From: Balanoglossus misakiensis
Lineage: Eukaryota; Hemichordata
Length of the DNA: 64,000 nucleotides
Assembly: GCA_040954595.2 (NCBI GenBank)
Contig: CM082583.2
Location: forward strand, 2,418,001 to 2,482,000
Direction of reading: 5' to 3'
Part shown: positions 11,301 to 21,855 of the stretch, one piece after another
How the letters are laid out: every line of letters begins with the position of its first letter
Position numbering within the stretch: the stretch's first letter is position 1
The notes under the pieces: generated by a model
Seen by the model: the letters and a program-made list of their open reading frames with translations, nothing else
What the model was told of the DNA's origin: nothing
Databases searched by the model: none
Made by a program: the position numbers and the translations under genes

Positions 11301-14300
11301 AGTAAATCATGGTTTCTCAGTCATTCAGTGAGTACATTATGGCTACCTCTGTAGTCACCTCAAGAACAAGTTGCAAGGCTTCTCACAAGGTCATGATCGT
11401 TGACAGGTTGTCATACTCATGGTTTCTCAGTCAAATCAAGGCCAAGGGGTAAAGTATGGGCTCCCTCTATAGTCACCTCACACTGCAAGGCTTCTTACCA
11501 GGTCGTGTTCTTTTGAACTACATGTAAATCACAATTGATCATGTCTCATGTTAAAGACAATCAAAAGCTGATCTTTTGTCATCTGACTTGGGCAACTCTC
11601 CAAACACCTCAGGCTGGGTAATTTAACAGTAATGTTGTTCTTATCATAAGTTTTGTGGTAGTTGTGGCCAGAAACCTCTCTTTACCATGACTTTTTTCCA
11701 ATGCTAAAGGAACTTCAGACTCTAAACCAACCACTTCTACAAACCGAACAGTTTTCTGTGCTGTTTTGCTACCTGCTTTTAATGCGAGTTGTTGAGAGGT
11801 TTCACAATATCATCGCTAATGAGTGTGTGATTTCTTCTCCTTTGATTATATTTACAGCTATTTAGTATTGGTGAGCACAAAGTGAGTGCATCAACAGAAA
11901 GACAATATCTGAGAGGAATACAGTTGGTATGTAATATTTTATCTGAAAACAATTACACTTCCCAGAAGAAATATGATATGTTTTAAAGGTATATTGTCAC
12001 CTATGGAAAATTAGCTATAGTTACCATGGCAAATTGAGATCTAGCCAATCACAGACTTTCACAGTGGGTGGCACAAGCAAAATAAAGAGCTCCACCATAT
12101 GTTCTTTAGAACGCTCAAATACTCCATTTCAGCCTTATATGGTCGTATGTAAATTGGAGGTGACTATACCTTTAAGGCAACTTTATTATTTCTTGAGAAA
12201 ATTATGAACTATACTTTGTAAAGGCCGACAGATTTCTCAGTGACCGGCCAGGTTTCCTAATAAATGATATTGATTTTTTGTCATCATTTCTCACACAGAC
12301 ACTGTCCAGGGAGATCTCCAGGCTGAAATCATTTGATTCATCAGAGAACTCTGGCGACCACATCATTCTGGCAATGCAAGAAATCCTAACATCAAGTGAC
12401 GAGAGTCAGTTTAATACAGTCTACACAGAAAACATCATTTGTCATGTCCATTGTTCAGTTTGCTTCACCAAAGACAGGTAATTGTTTGCATTGCATGTCA
12501 CTTTTATAGTTACATTACTTACCTTCAAATATAGTTTTGTACATTCAAGAATTTGAATTCAGTTTGAGTTTCTCAAGTCAGTAAGCATTAAATGTAACTC
12601 CATATATAGTATTGGAAAAGTTGAAGTTCAATTTGAGTTTCCTGTGCAAGTTTTGTAAATTTTCAGCTTCCAAAAATTATTCCTCAAATTATGAGACATT
12701 TACAGGGGAATATATATAATAAGTTGACATGTTTATTAAAATATCCTCATAGATTTGTGACTTTGTACAGAATAGATATTTATGAGACTAAGACTTGGTG
12801 GTACATGTATTATTGTCTATATTTCTGAGTCAAATTAGTGTGTGTTAAGTTACTTTGCAATTTTAATTTGCTTCTTTATATCACAATTTGAATTTTTTTC
12901 TTTATATCATTTAGAAATATCTTGAAAAGAAGAAAGATATGATGAGATTTGTCCACCTGGTGTCTGCAATTTTGAGTTCATCAAAGTCTGAAAACAGTGT
13001 GTTTACAAAACTTCTCAACCAGTATGAAAAAGTCAACAGACAACAAGGTGAGCTATTTATTTCATTTACTTCAAGCATTCAAAAACCATACACAAACTGT
13101 TACTTGAGCATTTTCACTAAATCACACAGGATAGATAGAAATTTACTTCGCAGAATGAATTTATTCCTTGATATCAAATGAAGTCAGACGCAGTCAAACA
13201 CAGATACATTGGCATTCGATTTTCCACATGACGGGCAACTTCAGCAACGTGGTGCAGGCAACAATTGTACAGACAAAACGCCATGAGGCTGATGAGGCAC
13301 CATGCTTGATACATGTTACGTGTCTGGCGGTTTTAAAGAATAAAAATACTCACGTGATTGATAGTAAAGATTTCTTAACTGGATTCGTACACTACTGGAA
13401 CTTCCTGGAATTTCCTTGAATTTGAAACCCCCCTTTGAACGCCAAAAACCATTTCTGGTATCATGTCCAAAAGGGATGTATATCTAAATTCCAGTCTTAC
13501 ATCTTCCTTCCAGCAAAGTCCCTGAGCAGCGAGAAAAGTCCCCTCAAAGCCAGTGGAGGCAACTTGGATGAAGTGAGTGAAATCATTGAAGCCGTCTCAG
13601 AGGGACGGATGGCAGTAGACAAAAAGGTAAAGTCTGCATTTTCAACACGCCTGAACCCTTTCACTGCCATGGTTCAGTCCAAACCCATTGTTTTCTATGG
13701 AATGGTTGGAGGGAAATGGGGGTGAAAGGGCTGAGCTATTGGATAGTCTCACCAAACAAACAGAAACATGAGAAGTGGAATAAGAAGGAACGGACCCATT
13801 AAAGGTATATGGTCACCTGTGCAAATTTAGCTGCAGCTACCATGGCAAATTGAGATCTAACCAATCACAGATTTTCAGGGGTGGCACACGCTAAAAAAAG
13901 AGCGCCACCATTTGTTCTTTAGAACACTCAGATACGCCATTTTTGCCATTTATGGACATGTGTTTATTGGAAGTGACCGTGTACCTTCAATTATATAGGT
14001 CCACAATTTTGGTATTGTAATTCATCCAAAAATCTTATGATGACATCATCTTGTTAATGATACATTTGATGATTGGTGAATTGTGTTTGACTTTCCACCA
14101 TTTTGCACAATTGGCAGTGTATCACCAGCTGACAGGCACCAATTCCTGCCAACTAGAAGAGTTTCTGAATAAAGCCTTATCTGTTGCTATGCAAGTGCCA
14201 ACAAAATCATCCAGCACCAGTGAAGCATTGAGTGAGTTGCTGTTACAAGAGCAGTCCAGATTGATTGACAAGTAAGTACAAGTTTATCTCAAGACGCATC

Positions 14301-17300
14301 TGTCTGGTAGCTTTGAGTTTGGGGTTTTATGTTCCTGGGATCACCTTGTCCATATTTTGTTTTAATAAAGATCAAAATGGGTAGTTTTGTACTTGCAGGA
14401 CATCTTATCATAATCAAAAAATGCATATTTATAACCGTATGCCTGCTTTGATCTTAAAAGGGACAAAGTCTCTCTCTCGCTGCCCTTTTTCCATTATTTA
14501 TGTTTGATACAAGACACCGTGTACATGTGTGTATGTATAGTGAATAAACGTTCAACCACACACAACTTCCATCCTGTTTGTAGGATATGAGAGTAAAAAT
14601 CTCACCACAATGACTAAACAGTAGAGACTTTGTCCCTTTAATGTGTAGATCTCTGAAAGATATTTACCATACACTGGTATGTTATATCAGAGATGACATA
14701 GCAGACCTTTATTCATCACTCAGCTATGTAGCAAAAACCTATTTCAGGTACATTGTAGTTAGAATTCCATCAGTATGATTGTTTTATACCCTTTACTCAA
14801 CTTATTGTATATTTCTCTGCTGTTATACATTGTTACAGATGCGAGTTAGACTGGTCAACAGCAGGGCTGCTTATAGATTGGCTGGAGAGATTGTGCAAAG
14901 TTGCCAACAGCTGCAAGACCAGTTACTCTTCATCAAGACGCACAAACCCAGAACAGAGGGCAAAATTCAAAGTTCATGCAGTGCTTATTTGCTGACACTG
15001 TTGAGCCACCAGAGTAATTGGCAGACTTTGCATAAATGTATCGATTGGTTACTCAAACCAAGGACAGACTCAACCAGGTGAGAAATTCTATCATACTTCT
15101 TCAGGTTGATCTTTGTACACAAAACATCTGGTGAATATCTGAAAATCACTAATGCTTCATGTGCAGAATGAATTGCCAACATATCAGACTTAGTGCTTAA
15201 TGTAATGTAGAATTTCAATATAAAGTCAAACCTAGAATTTCTTTCACATTTTAGTCACGTACTATGTTTTCACAAAACTAATTAAAAATATTTCCTCATT
15301 TCAGCATTGACTCAACTGCAGCTCTAGACTTCCTGTGGGCATGCATACACATTCCAAAACTCTGGCAGGGCAGAGATACCAAAACACCAAAGGTAAGAAA
15401 ATACTAGCTGCATAATTTTATTAGCTAATTGTAGTTTTTTCGCCCTTCCAAAACATGGTGTCATTTCCAAGCAGACGACAAGAACGAGGCAAGTAGGTCA
15501 CAGAGTACTGCTTGAGCTTGTCTGGTTTGTTGTTTTTATGATCCAAGTTGCGTGAAAAAATTACCTTACACTAAAATGTGGCTGTCGCATGTCGGTCCAA
15601 ACTAAAGCGATGATACTCAACAGAATAATTTGTTTACTCTGTGAATAAAAAAAGTCATAATCATGTTAGAGCTGACAAAATCTCTCTGAAGTTTACAGAA
15701 ACCAGAGAATGCAAATAACTTGTGACACCTGCTTGTGTACTCACATCACAAATGTGCTACATTTACAGAAACGTACAGAAGAAGTTATCTTCAATCTCTC
15801 TGCAAAAGAAGTATGTACATTGACTGACTTCATCCTTGCTGAGCTGGACAACACTTCAAACGACAAGACATCCCTCACCGTAGAAGTCAGAATTCCCCTT
15901 CTGATGAATTATTGTCATGGCAACAAACCAGTCATGAGGGATGTAGTCAATCATCTGTTCTCTAAAATTAACATGAATGGGTAAGAATTTTACAAACATC
16001 ATCATTAAAAATGTAAAATTGTTTATCACCTTATGCCATTTCCACATGTGTGTTTTTTTTGTAACTTGTCTCTTGGTTTGGCACATGAGGTGCATAAGGT
16101 GATCATCACCCTTTTTAATTTGCTGCAATGTATTCCTTCCAAATGACAGCTTTAAATGATGTTGACTTACTACCAATACTTATTTATTTTCAGTGCTTTG
16201 AGCAATGCTCCATTGCTTCTTCTGTCGGAGATGTATCTGCAACAACCTGATTTAATTCAGAGTGTCAGAAAAAGTGGCTTGCTGGTGAAGAATGCAAACA
16301 GTGTCAGTCAGAGTGTCACACAGGTAAGACATATGTGCATTGCACGGAGAGCTGCATCAATTTATGAACTGTGTGCAAAGCAGTTAATATGGAAAGCAAT
16401 TTGACAATAGATGTCATTATATGATTGTAAATGTATGAAGTTCTAACTTCCCTAACAAATGAAAAACTGACGAATTCTTCCTTCTTTTACTCTTGCAATC
16501 CAAAAATATGTTTTCAATGAGAATCATACTTGAGTATTAAAGTGTGTACTGCAGTCAAACCTGTGTTAGTGGCCACTTTGTTATAGTTCCTGTGCAATTA
16601 ACATGTACATTAATTGACCTGTCTATAAAGGCCACTTTAGGAAAGTCTCTTGACTGGCCACTATAAGCATGTTTGACTGTATATACATGTACATTTTGTA
16701 ATCAAATTAGATTTTTGTATCAAAAACTCTTTCATGTACTGTTTGTGATTGTAAAATCTTTCTGTGTTCCGTTTATTCATGGCATGTATTTCTTCTTCAT
16801 GAATATAGAGATGGCACCATCTCATTAGCATCTCGGTTGATATTTGTTTCAGTTTGATGTGCTGACCCACAGTTTATTGTTGACGTTGGCCGCAACAAAA
16901 GCTGGACGAAATTGTGAAAACAAAATGAATGATGCCAACATTGCACTCTGTAAGATAGCAACATCTCATCCAACATTGTTACTCAGGTAAGCAAGTAATC
17001 ATGTCTGACAGTCACAATGGTGTCATTCTAAGTTCAAACAGTAAAGATCGTGGTATACTTGTATCACACAGTCTTGGAGCACGACTATCTCCACATTTGT
17101 GGTTGCAGTCATGATCTTAAAGTGAAAGTCTCCTTATAAAAAAAAACCCAGTCAACTTTATTGAGACTAAACCCACTTGGCAACCAATCACGCCATCAAA
17201 GTATTATGAACAAGACTGCAATGCAAGAATTCATGAAATGGTAATTCTCAGCCTCATTTAATAAGCGAAGTTGTTTCCAAATATGACACGTCTGTTACTC

Positions 17301-18376
17301 AAATGTAGCCTGGAGACCAGGCGTCGATCTAGAATCCTTTTCCCCTACTACGCCCTGGTCTCTGGGCTAACTCAAATGATGAGTGACATCATTCCTGGAT
17401 TTGACGGTATTTTGGTAGCTCAGCCAAATTTCTCTGTAACATGTCACTTGTGGTCAGTCTTAGCGGGTGTAGCATGCTAATGGCCGCTGTCAGGATTTCG
17501 GACAGCCGAGAGTCACTTACTACATGTTGCATTGCCATTTTAGTCGAGTTGCAGTGACCCAGGTCATACTGACAGATCTGCCAATCAGCGACTGTCTGAA
17601 ATCCCGACAATGGCCATTTTGTTTTACAAAACATTCAATGGTATTTCCTCATACTCTTTCTCTCTGTAGTGCAGTTGAAGCACCCAGAGAAGTCTGGATA
17701 ACTGAGACTAATCATTAGTCTACCGGTATGTTAAATTCCTAAAATATTAACATGTTCCCTTTCTGAAGCAAAACAAGAAAGTATTACTAGGTCTGCAATG
17801 TCAGTTTTAATAGTCTGGTCCCCCCAAACCACTGTTGTGCTCACGGAAAGTGTCAGCTTTGCTCCCTTCTATCCATGGCTGCCATTGGCCAACGTATCAA
17901 GCATTCTGATCAGTAAATAGAGATTTCTTTTATGAGATTATTCCAAGTTTCAAATAATGAAGAATTTACATTCACGAACGTAAAATGAAACATAAACTAG
18001 TCTGTCAATTGAAATGTTTCATAAATTTGCACTGTTTTGACAGCACTAAATCTTCTTGACTTTTACATCATGCAACAGGCTATTTCACCCAGAATCTTGG
18101 TCAAATGGATTTTGCATTGAACTTTATAATTGTTAGAACAGTGCAGCCAACAGTAGAAACATTAGTCTTGTTGCCAACAATTACAATTTTTAGTGTAAGT
18201 GGATATCTTGTCAACGAATATCATCTGATCTTTTGTTGTTTTTTGTTTCAGAGTATGCAAATGTTTTACTGCAGAAAGCATTCATCGTTGGAATTAACAC
18301 CAAGCTTGACACGGCACCCATCATAGCAGAGACTCTACAACTGTTGAATATGGAATCAGTCACAGTATATTCATAA
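8331..18376 (+). CDS. INTS1: Integrator complex subunit 1 (C-terminal exons; damaged)
   Basis: INTS1 is the large scaffold of the nuclear Integrator complex, which cleaves snRNA 3' ends and attenuates RNA polymerase II. Exons read in order: 8331-~8430, 8838-8996, 9627-9699, 10092-10267, 11114-11240, 11858-11926, 12299-12477, 12915-13047, 13514-13626, 14129-14271, 14839-15077, 15305-15392, 15769-15980, 16194-16323, 16853-16986, 18252-18376 (stop). Diagnostic stretches are HAMVILLTL, TSEEALLLPDWLKLRMIRS, LFVQSFGIPV, LLTLLSHQSNW and DFLWACIHIPKLWQGRD; the end matches the family's C-terminus. About 1,300 N-terminal residues are not in the window. Oddities: a one-base shift near 11133, another near 14975-14985, a phase mismatch at 12477/12915, an unclear donor near 8430, and about 250 residues missing between 16986 and 18252. 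It may be a pseudogene or a poorly assembled true gene. Family identity is very secure. Confidence 0.93.
11987..12171. mobile_element. TTAA-flanked MITE, family D copy 1
   Basis: A 185-bp element in an INTS1 intron with inverted ends AGGTATATTGTCACC / GGTGACTATACCT, bracketed by TTAA on both sides (11983-11986 and 12172-12175). TTAA duplications point to piggyBac- or Kolobok-type transposition. A second, more diverged copy is at about 13803-13988. Confidence 0.75.
13803..13988. mobile_element. TTAA MITE, family D copy 2
   Basis: Diverged copy of the 11987-12171 element in a neighbouring INTS1 intron. It shares ACCATGGCAAATTGAGATCT and TGTTCTTTAGAAC. The left TTAA is intact (13799-13802); the right end is degraded. 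Confidence 0.7.
14458..14637. mobile_element. TTAA MITE, family C copy 1
   Basis: Inverted ends AGGGACAAAGTCTC / GAGACTTTGTCCCT, bracketed by TTAA (14454-14457 and 14638-14641), in an INTS1 intron. Other copies are at 19653-19932, 25657-26003 and 58066-58338, with a partial one at about 62400-62541. Confidence 0.8.
17000..18251 (+). other. INTS1 interval where expected exons are absent
   Basis: INTS1 needs roughly 250 further residues between the exon ending HPTLLLR (16986) and the last exon starting at 18252. I read this interval and found none of them, including the penultimate exon that is present in the second copy at 55779-55888. The left part holds a palindromic GCCTGGAGACCAGGCG segment near 17308; from about 17822 the sequence is homologous to the intron at about 56030-56446. 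Confidence 0.6.
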
Positions 18377-19152
18377 AGTGAACTCTCTTACATGGACTTT
18401 AATAGTAGCGGGGAAAAATATCTCTCAGATCTTGTCGCTTTTCATTTTATATAAACACTACTGCACACAGCAGTTCTTCATGAAGATAGAGTCTTTTCTT
18501 TGCTTTTTGTGATGGACCCTCATACATGCCCACACTGTCAGTCATAGGTCAACTGACATCTGAGGCTCAGTAATAGATTTTTCTCTATTCTAAATCCACT
18601 GTGCATATTGAATTTTGAAAGAAAAAAATTACATTTCATTGAGTGATATGGACACTGATATGGAGAGATCATTGCTTGATTTAAATATTCATGCAAAGAT
18701 TAAGAATAAAGAGCATTTATAAGACAAGACACCATCGTGTGATTCGATATTCTGTTTTTAATCTGTTACTTCCGTGTTGATTCTTTGTGAGGCAGACGTT
18801 AAAAAGGCAGACATACATACATGCTTGCATACATAAATAAATACACACAAGGGTGAGTTGGCGAGTGTCGTCATGGATTGATGGCAGCTCAGTTGAGTTG
18901 TTGAACTTGAAAAAAATGTTAATCCTCTTTTTGCACTAGTTTGCCGAAATTAGTGAGATTTGGAGTTTCCTATCCAGTAAAATTTCTCTGCTTACAAGTC
19001 AAGCTTTGTATGAAATTAGAATAGGTACTGAGTTTAACAAAAAATGTAACTTTTGTGCCGTGTTTTGTTTGTGTATCACATGAGAATGCCCTCCCGTACA
19101 AACTGCTTAGCCAGGCGAGATCTCTCTTGGAGTTCTGAAAATTGTCTCAGTA

Positions 19153-20898
19153 TTAGACTTCGAGATGCTCTAAATACTCCAGATTCTGTTCTGGATGATA
19201 GTACTTGCAGTAATAGTTGTCGGTGTCGTCGATACTTCTGTAGGAACAATATTCAGCATTTGCCAAAAATGTGACGTTTCCCTCTGGATGCCAGTGTATA
19301 AACTCGGAGACATTCTCTGGGCACACCTATTGAAGAAAGACAACAAATTTTCAGTCGCTGTTTTCTTTTCCTGTATACGAGAATTAATATTATAATTTAA
19401 TAGCAAAACAAACCACATTCCGAAAACTGGCGGATAATGGTTCGGGGTCGTAATTAGAGAATTGTTCGCAAAATTATCAAGCTGGTAGAACTGGAAATTG
19501 TATGCAAAACTAGTATGGCTTGTACGCCCATTCTTTTTGCAGATCAAATCCCATTTTTGACTTTGAGATGAAATCAATACCGGAGAGAATTGGAATATTG
19601 TTAACCTGATTAATATATTGAATATATGGACAGATACTAATAGAATACTTAAAGGGACAAAGTCTCTCTCTCGCTCCCTTTTTCCCATTAATTATGTTTG
19701 ATACAAGGTAACGTTTATTCTACATGTGGATATATACTAGTAGTAGAGACCGAGTACCGGTATTCATTTTGGTGAGTTTTTCACTCTCGTGTCTACAAGT
19801 GGGATTGAATCTGTGTGTGGTCGAACGTTGATTCACTATATATCCACATGTAGAATAACATAAACCGTACGGTTTCTTGTATTAAATACAAAAAAAAAAC
19901 GGGAAAATGGGCGAGAGAGCGACTTTGTCCCTTTAATATTCTCTTCAAACTTACATCAAGGTCGTAGCACGTTTCGACGAGTCTGTTGTCAACGTACATG
20001 TGAAGTGTGCAATTCATGCAGCCTCTAACCAGTTCGTCATCGGATATCTTGGACCCCTGTGAAATGCAAACAGAAACAATCATGGACTAATCTTATAGCA
20101 ATAAGTAAGGGTCTCGTACGAATACAGTGTGAACAGAGAGGAAAAGTTAAACAGGTGTTATCACATGATATGTACAGTGCATCATGGACCCGCAAGTCAC
20201 CACCGAGAAATTGAATCTTTCAGTGCTATAGGCTGCTCGTCTGTGAAATGTCATCGATGCGATATTCACCACCTCGCCAATCAGGCAAAAGTTGTCATGT
20301 TTAGTGGTGGGATACATTTAGTTGGTCTGCTGGTTGGATGATGAAGGTGATGAAGAGACGGGTGTAAGCGTGAATTGGTGATTTTGGATGGAATTTCTGA
20401 CGTTCTCACAACCCATATCCAACACTAAATTGATGTTCTGACACAGTCGCCAAAATTCTATACTTGTCTAGTTACTAGAACCATGCACTCGTCTTCGATT
20501 ACTCCACCACACTCGTTCGGAATGCCTAGGGAAAATATTATCCATAATTGTCTTTTTTTAAAGTTCTTATTTGGCTTTACCAGGCTTGTCAGTGTGTCCA
20601 ACTTGTCAATCACAATGTCCACAGCTCTGAATGTCTTGGATGGTCCGATGTAGCTGCCAACAACTTTCAAGAACCTGGTCGTGTGAATCGGATCCTCATT
20701 TTCCAATATGTCGGGTAACGTCATGATCTCGTCGAAACACTCCACGCCGTGCGTTAAGACAATATCGTATACGGCGTCGTTGTAAGCCGTGATTTGGGCA
20801 GACGAACAAACCCATGGCTGAGAACGGAATGGAAGTCCGGCTTCGAGGCCACGATACACGATGACCAGAAGAGCAGATACGACAAACAGCAACCTCAT
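19153..20898 (-). CDS. Secreted protein of unknown family, three exons
   Basis: Exons in coding order are 20898-20476 (141 codons), 20056-19955 (34 codons) and 19326-19153 (57 codons and stop); all junctions are phase 0 with GT-AG borders, giving about 232 residues. The N-terminus MRLLFVVSALLVIVYRGLEAG is a clear signal peptide. The mature part is rich in acidic residues and cysteines (WVCSS, VECFD, NECGG, DECMVL, RGCMNCT, ETCYDLDVC, EYCSY, YYCKYY), suggesting disulfide bonding in an extracellular or vesicular protein. I do not recognise the family. A reading-through alternative at the exon 1 donor would end at a TAG soon after. A decayed copy lies at 57565-58996. Confidence 0.7.
19653..19932. 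mobile_element. TTAA MITE, family C copy 2
   Basis: Lies in the second intron of the secreted-protein gene. It is bracketed by TTAA (19649-19652 and 19933-19936) with ends AGGGACAAAGTC / GACTTTGTCCCT. The duplicated locus carries the same insertion at 58066-58338, so the insertion predates the duplication. Confidence 0.8.
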
Positions 20899-21222
20899 TG
20901 TACGCGTTCACCTGTAGAAGAAAGAATTATTTCTCCATAAAGGTTTATACCATCAGGGACAAACTCCTATACGAAGAAGTACGTTAGGAAACTGTTTATG
21001 TCCAATGGATGCCCCAATCAAACAACGATAATATTTCATTTAGATTTCAATGCAGCTACAAAACCGGCTTTATGCATTCTTTTATTTCGATCATGACAAT
21101 TAATTTTATGGCAGAATGGACACAGCGAAAAAAACAAACAAACAATTTTGCCGAAAATGGGGCATTATTCAAGTCTTTTCTCCGCAACAGAAATGCATAT
21201 CCCCGCAACGAATTAATCTACT

Positions 21223-21303
21223 TCAGTCTTGCTCCAAAACTTCGTGACATTGAAATGCGCCCACGTATAGAATGTCCTGTGGACGCGACGCTAATGACAT
21301 CGT
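21223..21303. repeat. Dispersed repeat fragment (shared with 32866-32946)
   Basis: This segment matches 32866-32946 in the same orientation, with the shared words GTCTTGCTCCAA, GAAATGCGC, ACGTATAGAA and GTCCTGTGGACGCGACGCTA. Confidence 0.6.
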
Positions 21304-21855
21304 CGCTCTGCTTGGCGACGTGTCGTAATAGATCCTTTACGAAGCTACAAACATCACCATATAAAAACTGCACGGAAATATACTTACCCCTTCTTACTGC
21401 GTAGTGATTAGCTTTGAAAGTGTGAAGCGAACGCTTACATGCATCTCTAGGATGAATTCTTTTGTGTTTGCACGAATTTTATAAATGCCTTGCAAATTAT
21501 TGGAGTATACTGTCACCATATGTGTGTTATTCAAAAATATCGGAAAGTTCTTTTCTAAATAGCTTATATTAAAACATGACAAAGTGTAAAAAATAGAAGT
21601 TATACAGAAGAATGCTGGTCGACTTTTTTCAGTTTAATATGTGCCACGCGTACACCTGCTGAACATATAATTCTGGTGTATCAGCCGTTGTTAAAGGAAA
21701 GCGATCGTCGCGCCGCGGGGGTGTCCCCCTTGATGAGAAAATGTCCTCCCATACATAGCTGCTCTCAGATATATATCCCTCACACTAACTTACAGCCCTA
21801 CATCACAGGATGGACATCTGACGGACTGTGCCTATAATCTGTGCATCATACACAC

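Noticed and set aside
14779-15081. 100-codon open frame across the INTS1 exon at 14839
   Set aside because: Only its last third is the INTS1 frame; the first part is out of frame relative to the conserved GLLIDWLERL segment.
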